Part shown: positions 8,320 through 15,434 of the stretch, one piece after another
Position numbering within the stretch: the stretch's first letter is position 1
Layout of the letters: each line of letters begins with the position of its first letter
DNA from: an uncultured Bacteroidales bacterium
Lineage (GTDB): Bacteria > Bacteroidota > Bacteroidia > Bacteroidales > Muribaculaceae
Assembly: GCA_900554345.1 (NCBI GenBank)
Contig: USHH01000034.1
Location: forward strand, 1-15,445
Reading direction: 5' to 3'
Length of the DNA stretch: 15,445 nt
Notes under the pieces: model-generated
Told to the model about the DNA's origin: nothing
Database searches by the model: none
Seen by the model: only the letters and a program-made list of their open reading frames with translations
Made by a program: the position numbers and the translations under genes

Positions 8320-9729
8320 TCAGAACCTGAAATCACGCTCTCCGTTCCCTATCTTACGGAGATACTCCTCCGTCTTCCCGCGCACTTTCGGATGCGGAAT
8401 GCCGTCAATCGACTTCCGGATCATGGCAATGCCCTTGCTGCGCGTCTCTTCCGAGGCATAGTCCTGGAGATACTCCATGAGGGTGAGCATGGCGTTTGGG
8501 CCGCAGCAGTTGGCGATCTGGCCGTTTTTCAGCAGGGTCATGAAGCGGTCGCCGGTGCGTCCCTCGCGGTAGCAGGCGGTGCAGAAGCTCGGAATGTGGC
8601 CCGTGTCGAGCAGCCAGCCCACCACCTCGTCGAGCGTGCGGGTGTCGGAGACGTCAAACTGCTGGGTCTTCTCCGGCTCGGCTGCATATCCGCCCACAGA
8701 GGTGCGTGAGCCGCCGCTGATCTGCGAGACGCCGAGGTCGATCACCCTCTGGCGGACAGCCGCCGACTCGCGCGTCGACACTATCATGCCGGTGTAGGGC
8801 ACGGCGATGCGGAGCACGGCGATGATCTTACAGAAGAGGTCGTCGGAGAGGGCATCGGGGAAATCGGCCGTCGATATGTCGTCGGCCGGGCATATACGGG
8901 GCACGCTGATGGTGTGGGGGCCTACGCCGAACCTCGCCTCGAGATGCTCGGCATGCATCAGCAGGCCGATGAAGTCGTAGCGGTAGGTGTTGAGGCCGTA
9001 GAGCACTCCGATGCCCACATCGTCGATGCCGGCCGTCATCGCGCGGTCCATGGCCTCCGTGTGCCAGGCGTAGTCGCTTTTCGGCCCTGCGGGGTGGAGC
9101 CGCTCGTAGTTGGCCTTGTTATAGGTTTCCTGGAAGAGGATGTATGTGCCGATTCCGGCGTCGCGCAGCCGGCGGTAGTTGTCGACCGTAGTAGCCGCGA
9201 TGTTCACGTTGACGCGGCGTATGGCGCCGTTGCGGTGATGTGTTGAGTAGACGGTCTTGATCGACTCGAGGATATACTCCAGCGGATTGTTGGCCGGATC
9301 CTCGCCGGCCTCCAGCGCGAGGCGCTTGTGCCCCATGTCCTGGAGCGCCGTCACCTCCCGGCGGATCTCCTCCTGCGTGAGCTTGCGGCGCGGTATGGTG
9401 CGGTTTTTCGCGTGATACGGGCAGTAGACGCAGCTGTTGACGCAGTAGTTGGAGAGATAGAGCGGCGCGAACATCACGATGCGGTTGCCGTAGAAACGCT
9501 GCTTGATGTCGCGGGCCAGCTTCTCCATACGTCTTACCAGCTCAGGGTCGCCGCATTCAAGCAGCACAGCCGCCTCCCTGTGGGTCAGCCCCTTGCAGAG
9601 CTCGCCCTTGCGGAGTATCGACTCCACCAGCTCCCGGTCGGCGGCATTTGCCGCCGCATAGGCCATGGTCGAGAGGATCTCGTCATGGTCGATGAAGTCG
9701 GTGGCTACAGATGATTTCGGATCATACAT
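8320..9729 (-). CDS. hydG: [FeFe]-hydrogenase maturation radical SAM tyrosine lyase HydG
   Basis: HydG is a radical SAM enzyme that cleaves tyrosine to p-cresol and dehydroglycine, giving the CO and CN- ligands delivered as an Fe(CO)2(CN) synthon. Seen here: the radical SAM cluster motif C96-VNS-C100-VY-C103, and the C-terminal auxiliary-cluster motif C383-x2-C386-x22-C409 that distinguishes HydG from ThiH. The protein begins MYDPKSS...FIDH and then the conserved THREAAVLLE. The ATG at 9729 is preferred: the longer frame would start with TTG at 9753, homologous proteins begin near here, and AAGGAG lies about 13 bases upstream. It overlaps the hydE 3' end by 8 bases (ATGTATGA), suggesting translational coupling, and stops one base before the hydF ATG. 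The length of 469 residues is typical. No key residue is missing. Confidence 0.96.
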   Translation of the reverse strand: MYDPKSSVATDFIDHDEILSTMAYAAANAADRELVESILRKGELCKGLTHREAAVLLECGDPELVRRMEKLARDIKQRFYGNRIVMFAPLYLSNYCVNSCVYCPYHAKNRTIPRRKLTQEEIRREVTALQDMGHKRLALEAGEDPANNPLEYILESIKTVYSTHHRNGAIRRVNVNIAATTVDNYRRLRDAGIGTYILFQETYNKANYERLHPAGPKSDYAWHTEAMDRAMTAGIDDVGIGVLYGLNTYRYDFIGLLMHAEHLEARFGVGPHTISVPRICPADDISTADFPDALSDDLFCKIIAVLRIAVPYTGMIVSTRESAAVRQRVIDLGVSQISGGSRTSVGGYAAEPEKTQQFDVSDTRTLDEVVGWLLDTGHIPSFCTACYREGRTGDRFMTLLKNGQIANCCGPNAMLTLMEYLQDYASEETRSKGIAMIRKSIDGIPHPKVRGKTEEYLRKIGNGERDFRF

Positions 9730-10792
9730 ATATCTTAAAATCTCCTTTTTCAAAACTTAATTCATAACCGGCGCCGGCGATTTCCCTGCGCAGGGCGTCG
9801 AGACCCTCTATGGCCTCGCGTCCACGGCACGCCTTGCGGTCGTAGAGAGAGTAATGCTCCCTCGTCTCCTGCGGCGAGCAGTTTGGCATCACCACGTTGG
9901 CGCCGGCGAGTATCCCTTTCACCCTTCCCCCGTCTCCGAGGGTGGCGAGGGCTGTCGTGGCCGGGATATTGGCGTTGGGAAACATCAGCCGGAGGATGGA
10001 TATCAGCCTCAGCGTCATGTCGACGCTTCCGGCCGGAAAGCCGGCGAAAGGCGTCGCTCCGTGGGGAATGAACGGCCCGATCCCTATCATCTCCGGCTCG
10101 ATGGCGGCCATATACTCCAGGTCTGCCGCGATGTGGGCGGCGGTCTGAAACGGACTGCCGACCATTATCCCGGTGCCGGTCTGATAGCCGATGCGTTTCA
10201 GGGTGTCGAGACACCGCAGACGGTTGGCCAGCGACATCTCCGGCGGATGGAGCCGCGAGTAATGACGGGAATCGCGGGTCTCGTGGCGCAGCAGGTAGCG
10301 CGTGGCGCCGGCTTCATGAAACGCCTCGTAAGCCCCGTCGGTCCATTCGCCGAGCGAGAGGGTTATGGCCGCGTCGGGAAACCAGTCATGTATCTCCGCG
10401 ACCATATCACCGACCGATGCCACAGTGGCGTCGGGGTCCTCACCGCCCTGAAGCACGAAAGTACGGAATCCGGCCTCGTAGGCTCTCCAGCAACACTCCA
10501 GGACGTCGGACGTGTCGAGGGAATAGCGGTGGAGGGAGCGGTTGTCGCGGCGGAGGCCGCAGTAGAGGCAGTTGTTGCGGCAGCGGTTGGTAATCTCAAT
10601 GAGCGCGCGGGCATAGACCTTGCCGCCGAAGACAGCGTATGCCATGCGCCGGGCCTCCTCATGGAGGTGCGCCACATCCTCCGGCGCAGCGTCAGGGTCG
10701 AGCAGGCGCCGGTATGCGTCGGCTCCCTCGAGCCGACGCTCATCAGCCAGCGTCGCCACCAGCTCCCTAATAGATTCCTCCGCCATAGCCAT
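9722..10792 (-). CDS. hydE: [FeFe]-hydrogenase maturation radical SAM protein HydE
   Basis: HydE is a radical SAM enzyme required for H-cluster assembly; it acts on the iron-cysteine synthon from HydG on the way to the dithiomethylamine-bridged diiron unit. Seen here: C71-RNN-C75-LY-C78 inside the family context TNRCRNNCLYCGLRRDN, then TFVLQGGEDPD, a GTGIMVGSPFQT segment, and a C-terminal NVVMPNCSPQ. The length of 356 residues fits the family. The optional second-cluster motif CX7CX2C known from some HydE proteins is not visible; only an isolated Cys in VMPNC and one in KAC occur there. The related enzymes BioB and PylB are alternatives, but the hydG/hydF neighbours and the motif context settle HydE. 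The ATG at 10786 is an equally possible start. It is separated from the hydrogenase gene by 168 bases containing inverted repeats. Confidence 0.94.
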   Translation of the reverse strand: MAMAEESIRELVATLADERRLEGADAYRRLLDPDAAPEDVAHLHEEARRMAYAVFGGKVYARALIEITNRCRNNCLYCGLRRDNRSLHRYSLDTSDVLECCWRAYEAGFRTFVLQGGEDPDATVASVGDMVAEIHDWFPDAAITLSLGEWTDGAYEAFHEAGATRYLLRHETRDSRHYSRLHPPEMSLANRLRCLDTLKRIGYQTGTGIMVGSPFQTAAHIAADLEYMAAIEPEMIGIGPFIPHGATPFAGFPAGSVDMTLRLISILRLMFPNANIPATTALATLGDGGRVKGILAGANVVMPNCSPQETREHYSLYDRKACRGREAIEGLDALRREIAGAGYELSFEKGDFKIYV

Positions 10793-10828
10793 TACATTAC
10801 AATATCACCGGCCCATGATTCACCGGAC

Positions 10829-10919
10829 TGTAGGGACATGCCTATGGCATGTTTCCGCACCAGCACTGACGATTCTGACCGGCAGGACATTGCAACATGC
10901 CGAAGGCATGTCCCTACAA
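10829..10919. repeat. REPIN-like inverted pair of GTAG hairpins in the hydA-hydE gap
   Basis: The left arm 10829-10853 (TGTAGGGACATGCC, TAT-type loop, GGCATGTT) and the reverse complement of the right arm 10894-10918 match at 23 of 25 positions. They face each other across a 40-base spacer. Each arm is itself an imperfect palindrome (ACATGCC/GGCATGT) with GTAG at its foot. This is the architecture of REPINs, in which two REP sequences mobilised by RAYT-type transposases lie in inverted orientation. No RAYT gene is in the window. In mRNA the arms could fold as two separate hairpins or one long stem between hydA and hydE. Confidence 0.65.
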
Positions 10920-10930
10920 GCCAATCCACA

Positions 10931-10965
10931 CATTAATCTTTTATCATTAATCTTTTATCATTAAT
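10931..10965. repeat. 14-bp tandem repeat CATTAATCTTTTAT, 2.5 copies, overlapping the hydA stop
   Basis: Two exact adjacent copies (10931-10944, 10945-10958) and a 7-base partial copy (10959-10965). The last copy contributes the TAA stop of the hydrogenase gene (10961-10963, read on the minus strand). The repeat is A/T-rich and unlike the flanking GC-rich coding DNA. It may reflect replication slippage. Confidence 0.8.
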
Positions 10966-12439
10966 AGGTCTTGTCTTTCTTGAGGAGCTCGCGGTCGAAG
11001 CGGCGCTTGCCGTCGGCCATGGTTGTGCCGGAGCTCGGGCCGGTGATGCATCCCCCCTCGCAGGCCATCACCTCAATGAAATGCGCGGGGGCCTTGCCGG
11101 TCTTGGCGAAGGCGCCGAGCGTGGCGATAGACTTCTTGTTGAGATCGGCCACCTGCATTGTCTTCAGCCTCTCCGTATCAAGCTTCAGGTATGACTTCAC
11201 CGCCTCGGTCACGCCTCCGCTGCGGGCGAAGCCGTGGGCCTCGCGCACCGACTCAAACTCCGGAGCCGACGGGTCGGCTTTCTTGAAGTCGATGTCGAAG
11301 GCATCGAAGAGAGAGGCGAGCTCCTCGAAGGTCATCACGAAGTCGACGGCCTCGTCGCGGCGCCCCTCCATGCGCTTGGCCACGCAAGGACCGATGAAGA
11401 CAGTGAGCGCGTCGGGATATTTCTCCCTGACGATGCGGGCGGTGTAATACATCGGCGAGCCGGTGGAGGATACGAACGGCTTCAGGCCCGGGAGATGCTT
11501 CTCAGTGAGCTGTATGTAGGCCGGACAGCAGGAGGTGGTCATGAACGCCTGTCCCTCCCCTATCTTCTCAAGCAGCTCCTTTCCTTCGTTTTCAGTCGTG
11601 GCCATGGCTCCCTGCGCCACCTCCACCACATCATGGAAGCCCATGCCCTTCAGCGCGCCATACACCTGCGGAAGAGTGGCCTCGAACTGGCCGAGCACCG
11701 CCGGAGCCACCATCGCCACCACCTTGCGGCCGGCGCGGATGCTCTGCAGCACGTCGAAAGTCTGCGAGATCTCGAAGATGGCGCCGAAGGGGCATGCGTT
11801 CATGCATTTGCCGCAATAGATGCATTTCGACTCGTCGATATGCTCTATGCCGTGCTCGTCTTTGGAGATGGCGTTGACGGGACACGCCTCCTCACAGGGC
11901 ACGGGTATATAGACAATGGCATGGTAGGGACAGCTCTTGTGGCAGATGCCGCAGCTGATGCATTTGTCGTGGTCGATGCGTGCCTTGCCGGTGTGCTCGT
12001 CGAGGCTCACGGCTCCTTTAGGGCAATTATGGATGCAGCTTCTTGCCACACAGCCGCGACAGAGGTTGGTGACATCGTATTTGATCTGCACGCACGACGA
12101 GCACGCCTCGTCGATCACGCACATTATGTTGCTTTTGATCCTCTCCTTTGCGGGACGCTTGCCGTCCTGACGCCCGAGGGCGATGCGCGCGTATTCCGAC
12201 AGCGGGGTGAGCTCGTCGGTCTCGTCGCTCATGTCGAGCCCGAGCAGCGGCAGCGACTTATATTTCCACACCGCCCTTTCCTTATGCACGCAGCAGCGTC
12301 CGGGGTGTCTGGAATGACGCGGGCTCAGCTCGATGGGCAGGCGGTCGATCTTCTCTACCAGAGCGCCATCCTTCCAGAGCCTCACGAGCTCCGTGAGCAG
12401 ACGGTGGCGCACTATCATGGTATTGTTCTTGTAGGCCAT
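10961..12439 (-). CDS. hydA: Monomeric [FeFe] hydrogenase, group B-like, with N-terminal ferredoxin-type clusters
   Basis: The catalytic enzyme interconverts protons and H2, probably with ferredoxin as partner, in the cytoplasm. The N-terminal half carries many Fe-S ligands: C107, C113, C116; C127-x2-C130-x4-C135-x3-C139-P; C160-x2-C163-x2-C166-x3-C170-P; C182-x3-C186-P; C206-x2-C209-x2-C212-x3-C216-P. The H-cluster motifs follow: L1 TSCCPAY (C304 as proton-relay Cys, C305 as ligand), L2 PCVAKRME (C352, with Lys at +3 and Glu at +6), and L3 EVMACEGGC (C460, C464). The classical MPC of L2 is GPC here, and the GGGQP tail of L3 is GPSSG, which points away from classic group A; the group B assignment is from memory of the family. 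There is no signal peptide and no NADH-binding partner nearby. The ATG at 12439 (MAYKNNTMIVRH) is chosen because the longer frame starts with TTG and would run back to the -7 element. It is the first gene of the hydA-E-G-F cluster. Confidence 0.92.
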   Translation of the reverse strand: MAYKNNTMIVRHRLLTELVRLWKDGALVEKIDRLPIELSPRHSRHPGRCCVHKERAVWKYKSLPLLGLDMSDETDELTPLSEYARIALGRQDGKRPAKERIKSNIMCVIDEACSSCVQIKYDVTNLCRGCVARSCIHNCPKGAVSLDEHTGKARIDHDKCISCGICHKSCPYHAIVYIPVPCEEACPVNAISKDEHGIEHIDESKCIYCGKCMNACPFGAIFEISQTFDVLQSIRAGRKVVAMVAPAVLGQFEATLPQVYGALKGMGFHDVVEVAQGAMATTENEGKELLEKIGEGQAFMTTSCCPAYIQLTEKHLPGLKPFVSSTGSPMYYTARIVREKYPDALTVFIGPCVAKRMEGRRDEAVDFVMTFEELASLFDAFDIDFKKADPSAPEFESVREAHGFARSGGVTEAVKSYLKLDTERLKTMQVADLNKKSIATLGAFAKTGKAPAHFIEVMACEGGCITGPSSGTTMADGKRRFDRELLKKDKTY

Positions 12440-12478
12440 TTTCTTAAGGTATTGTTTCAGGTATTGATTTAGGCGCCG

Positions 12479-12510
12479 CAAAATTACAACTTTTAATCCT
12501 GATTACGAAA
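12479..12510 (-). promoter_or_regulatory. Predicted Bacteroidetes-type promoter for the hydrogenase cluster
   Basis: On the minus strand TAATTTTG (12486-12479) is an exact TAnnTTTG -7 element. TTTC (12510-12507), 20 bases upstream, is a one-mismatch -33 element. The predicted leader to the hydA ATG at 12439 is about 30-35 bases. This also argues against the longer TTG start at 12481, which would lie within the promoter. Confidence 0.6.
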
Positions 12511-12589
12511 CATCAGGCCGGTTTTCCGCATTTTCAGGGGAGCCGTGCGTCCCGCAGAAGCGGGGAACAGGGGCTGCCGACATTTTTTT

Positions 12590-12613
12590 GCACTCCGAGT
12601 GCGATTTTTTCGC
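12590..12613. promoter_or_regulatory. Overlapping inverted repeats upstream of the Omp28-like gene promoter
   Basis: GCACTC-C-GAGTGC (12590-12602) is a perfect 13-base inverted repeat. GCGA-TTTTT-TCGC (12601-12613) shares two of its bases, so the two hairpins exclude each other. Read rightwards, the first stem plus the following run of six T resembles a short terminator, but no rightward gene lies immediately upstream. An operator site for the promoter at 12644 is the other reading. Function is unknown. Confidence 0.35.
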
Positions 12614-12643
12614 ATATATTGTGATTATTTATAAACAAATCAC

Positions 12644-12651
12644 TATCTTTG
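12644..12651 (+). promoter_or_regulatory. Predicted -7 element of the Omp28-like gene
   Basis: TATCTTTG is an exact TAnnTTTG match, 56 bases before the ATG at 12708, in an A/T-rich stretch. The -33 element is weak: only TTG (12619-12621), 22 bases upstream, can be proposed. This supports a start at 12708 and not at the in-frame ATG at 12588, which would lie upstream of the promoter. Confidence 0.55.
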
Positions 12652-12658
12652 CTCCCGA

Positions 12659-12678
12659 CAAAGGGAGCTTTCCCTTTG
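12659..12678 (+). promoter_or_regulatory. 8-bp stem-loop at the predicted 5' end of the Omp28-like mRNA
   Basis: CAAAGGGA (12659-12666) pairs perfectly with TCCCTTTG (12671-12678) around a GCTT loop. It starts about 7 bases after the -7 element, so it would form at or next to the mRNA 5' end. It could stabilise the transcript or act in regulation. It is 29 bases from the ATG and does not cover the start codon. Confidence 0.5.
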
Positions 12679-12707
12679 ATTTCCATTTACCAATTATCAT
12701 AAGCATT

Positions 12708-15434
12708 ATGAAAAAAACTTTACTTGCAACCGCCACGCTTCTGGTGTGCGGCACGGCAATGGCAAACGTGCGGGTGGCCCGACCCGCCACGCTTCCCCCC
12801 CGGGAGACGAGAGGGGACGCAGCCGAGATGGTGTTCAGATACAACGACGTGCCGGAAGAGGCATTCAATGTACCTGAGGCAACGCCGGGCACATCCATGG
12901 TGTATGGCGTAGTGAAATTCCGTCATGAAGATCTCGCGAGATTCGTGGGCAACAGCATAACGTCTGTGGTCTACACAAGCGGAGCCTACACCGACAACTA
13001 TGTGAGCCCGATCTCGAAACTCGAGGTCTTCATCACAAAAGACCTCAACGAAGAGCCGCTGATACTCCAGTCGGCCTCCGACCTTCCGGACTACGTGTTC
13101 TACGACAATGTGATCACGCTCGACGAGCCTTACGAGATCACGGCCGACGACGACGTGCTCTATTTCGGCGTGCGCATGCTCGCTCCCGAAGGCAAGACAG
13201 CCTGCTATCTGGCTTCCGACCTCACCAACAGCTGCGCCACCAACCAGATCATCGGCGTCTCCAACGACGGCAGCTGGCCGCAGGAATGGATGGAGGAGGG
13301 ACTTGAGCACGGCAGCCTCTGCATAGGGCTCGGCATATCCGGCGAATGCCTCCCCGAGAACGCCCTCACTATCGTAAACAGCGTCTTCCCGTCGTATGTG
13401 AAGACCGGCGAGACCGGGACATACACCCTCTTCCTCAGGAATCTCGGCACAAACCTCATCAATGACTATACGGTGTCGACGAAGATCGGCGACGCCGAGC
13501 CATTCGTGCAGAAGATGGAGCCGCAGTGGCCCATCCGCTCCATGAGCACCGTAAGGCATCAGATACCCGATGTGCCATTCAACGGCGAGGGCTTCATGCC
13601 GGTGGAGATCTCGATAACAGAGGTCAACGGTGTGACGGTGGAGAACCCCATCGTGTTCAACTCCGAGGCCCTTGCCTATGAGTCGGGCTTCCAGCGCAAT
13701 GTCCTTGTAGAGGAATTCGGCGGCCCGACCTGCGGATGGTGCCCTGCCGGATATGTGCTCATGGAGTATGCCGCCGAGACATATCCCGGCCGCATCATCG
13801 CCGTCAACGGCCAGGTAAACACCGACGACCAGTGTCCGGATTATCAGGAGTTCATCGACAACAATGTGCCGTCGATACCCTACACATGGATCAACCGCGT
13901 GTCGTCGGAGATCCCCGCGAATGTCGGCGAGGGAGCCGCATATACCTACAGGGTGGTCGACAACATCTTCGAGAAATATGACGCCTATCCCTCCTACTGC
14001 AATGTAGGGGTAGTCTCCGCCGTGAAAAAAGACGCCTCCAACGAGGTGGAGGTGACGGCAGAGGCCGAGTTCTCGATAGCCCTTGACTGTCCCCACCGTT
14101 TCGCCTTCATCCTCACGGAAGACAATGTAGGGCCGGCCAACCAGCTGAACAACTACTCCGGAGGCATGTTCGGCGATATGGCAGGATGGGAAAACATGGA
14201 CGGCACGGTGGAATATTACTATGACGACGTGATCCGCGCATGCGTTGACGTCGACGGCATCGCCGGAAGCTGCCCCGAAAGCATCAGCAAGGGCGAGAAG
14301 GTGACCTGCTCGGCAAGCATACCTCTCGACAACGTGAACGACGGCGACCTCAAGGTTGTGGCCATGGTGATCAACGCCAAGACAGGCGAAGTGATGAACG
14401 CGACCCGCGTCGACGTGACGGCGCAGGGCGTCGATCCCGAAAACACCATTGATGTGCAGATCAGCGATGTCACCAATATGGACGCCCATCTTGTTCTGAC
14501 ACCCTCCGATCCCGAGATGCGTTACTATATGGATGTATCCACAGCGGCAAGCGTGGAGGATCACGGCGGTATCGACAATATCCCGAACGCACTGATCATC
14601 GACTGGTGGAAATGGCTGGCAGACATGTACAGTATGGACTGGACGGAACTCATCCCCCTGCAGACCGTGACGGGAAGCATCGACAGCAACCTGTCGGAAT
14701 TAATTGAGGAAGGAAAGCTTAGCCATATATACTGGGGTCAGGATTATATATTCTACGCTGTAGGGTTTGATCTGGAAGGAAATGTGATCAGCAACATTGC
14801 CAATGCCGCATTCTCCACACCGGCGCCCGAGAAGGACAGCGACCTGACATTCGAGTTCGTTCCTGTGTCATTCAAGAAAAACGAGAATTACGAAAAATAC
14901 TACGACGCCGTATTCAATGTGATTCCGTCGAACAACGACGAGGAGTACTTCACCGAATACTGCAAGACCCGCATACTTGACCAATACGAGGACGGCAGCC
15001 TGGACCGTGAGTATACCGAGGATGAGATAATAATCGACCAGTTCATGGATTACGCACAGTTCCATCAGGGTTCATGTACGGTGAATATGCCTAATCTTGA
15101 ATTCGCCGACAGCCGTGGATCCGTCAACTACTACATCATCGCCGTAGGCTGGAATGAGGGACCCACCACCTCGATACAGAAGTATGAGTTCAACTTCGAC
15201 ACAGAGATTCCCGGAGGCATCAGGGTCGAGAAGTCTGACAAGCCTTTCGTAACGGCAATGAACGGATGTATCGAGATTCATGGCATCTACGACGCCGCAG
15301 CGGTATTCTCGACATCCGGTCAGCATATCGGCAGTCTGCGTCCCGGCAGAAGCCTGAGTGTAGAACCCGGAGTGTATGTCGTCCATTATCTGTACGACGG
15401 TGTCAAACATACCACCAAGGTGATGGTTAAATAA
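12708..15434 (+). CDS. Omp28-related thioredoxin-fold surface protein with T9SS-type C-terminal sorting domain
   Basis: A 908-residue secreted protein. Residues 1-19 (MKKTLLATATLLVCGTAMA) form a signal peptide with an Ala-x-Ala cleavage site. A jelly-roll-like N-terminal domain (about 45-215) and a CARDB-like domain (about 217-311) follow. The Omp28-type thioredoxin-like domain runs from about 331 (VLVEEFGGPTCGWCPAGY) to 570, with the C342-G-W-C345 pair and a VPSIPYTWINR segment matching the family's cis-Pro region. Two fibronectin III-like repeats (about 578-700 and 715-832; PSDPEMRYY/PSNNDEEYF, YAVGFD/IAVGWN) lead to a final domain (about 836-908: VFSTSGQHIG, then PGVYVVHYLYDG, then KVMVK), which looks like a T9SS type A sorting signal. 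It therefore probably crosses the outer membrane and is surface-attached. A role in surface disulfide/redox chemistry is possible but unproven. The start is set by the signal peptide and the promoter at 12644. It is divergent from the hydrogenase cluster. Confidence 0.85.
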   Translation: MKKTLLATATLLVCGTAMANVRVARPATLPPRETRGDAAEMVFRYNDVPEEAFNVPEATPGTSMVYGVVKFRHEDLARFVGNSITSVVYTSGAYTDNYVSPISKLEVFITKDLNEEPLILQSASDLPDYVFYDNVITLDEPYEITADDDVLYFGVRMLAPEGKTACYLASDLTNSCATNQIIGVSNDGSWPQEWMEEGLEHGSLCIGLGISGECLPENALTIVNSVFPSYVKTGETGTYTLFLRNLGTNLINDYTVSTKIGDAEPFVQKMEPQWPIRSMSTVRHQIPDVPFNGEGFMPVEISITEVNGVTVENPIVFNSEALAYESGFQRNVLVEEFGGPTCGWCPAGYVLMEYAAETYPGRIIAVNGQVNTDDQCPDYQEFIDNNVPSIPYTWINRVSSEIPANVGEGAAYTYRVVDNIFEKYDAYPSYCNVGVVSAVKKDASNEVEVTAEAEFSIALDCPHRFAFILTEDNVGPANQLNNYSGGMFGDMAGWENMDGTVEYYYDDVIRACVDVDGIAGSCPESISKGEKVTCSASIPLDNVNDGDLKVVAMVINAKTGEVMNATRVDVTAQGVDPENTIDVQISDVTNMDAHLVLTPSDPEMRYYMDVSTAASVEDHGGIDNIPNALIIDWWKWLADMYSMDWTELIPLQTVTGSIDSNLSELIEEGKLSHIYWGQDYIFYAVGFDLEGNVISNIANAAFSTPAPEKDSDLTFEFVPVSFKKNENYEKYYDAVFNVIPSNNDEEYFTEYCKTRILDQYEDGSLDREYTEDEIIIDQFMDYAQFHQGSCTVNMPNLEFADSRGSVNYYIIAVGWNEGPTTSIQKYEFNFDTEIPGGIRVEKSDKPFVTAMNGCIEIHGIYDAAAVFSTSGQHIGSLRPGRSLSVEPGVYVVHYLYDGVKHTTKVMVK

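Noticed and set aside
9854..10936. A 360-codon plus-strand open frame opposite hydE, running through the inverted repeats
   Set aside because: It is antisense to an unambiguous radical SAM gene and reads through the non-coding repeat region, so it is a shadow frame.
11234..12472. A 412-codon plus-strand open frame opposite the hydrogenase gene
   Set aside because: It lies wholly antisense to hydA, whose Fe-S and H-cluster motifs are clear. The product shows no family features and there is no promoter or ribosome binding site of note.
12440..12481. TTG-initiated extension of the hydrogenase (14 extra residues)
   Set aside because: The TTG overlaps the predicted -7 element, and the ATG at 12439 begins the conserved N-terminus.
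12551..12564. CCCGC-AGAA-GCGGG mini-hairpin between the divergent promoters
   Set aside because: Five base pairs in GC-rich DNA are expected by chance, and no T-run or promoter alignment supports a role.
12588..12707. Upstream in-frame ATG that would add 40 residues to the Omp28-like protein
   Set aside because: It would place the start before the -7 element at 12644 and put an aromatic-rich stretch ahead of a perfect signal peptide; the ATG at 12708 is better.
12720..14564. A 614-codon open frame on the minus strand inside the Omp28-like gene
   Set aside because: Its product is a His/Val/Gly-rich sequence with no recognisable domain or signal. It mirrors the codon phase of the strongly supported plus-strand gene, and GC-rich codon use explains the lack of stops.
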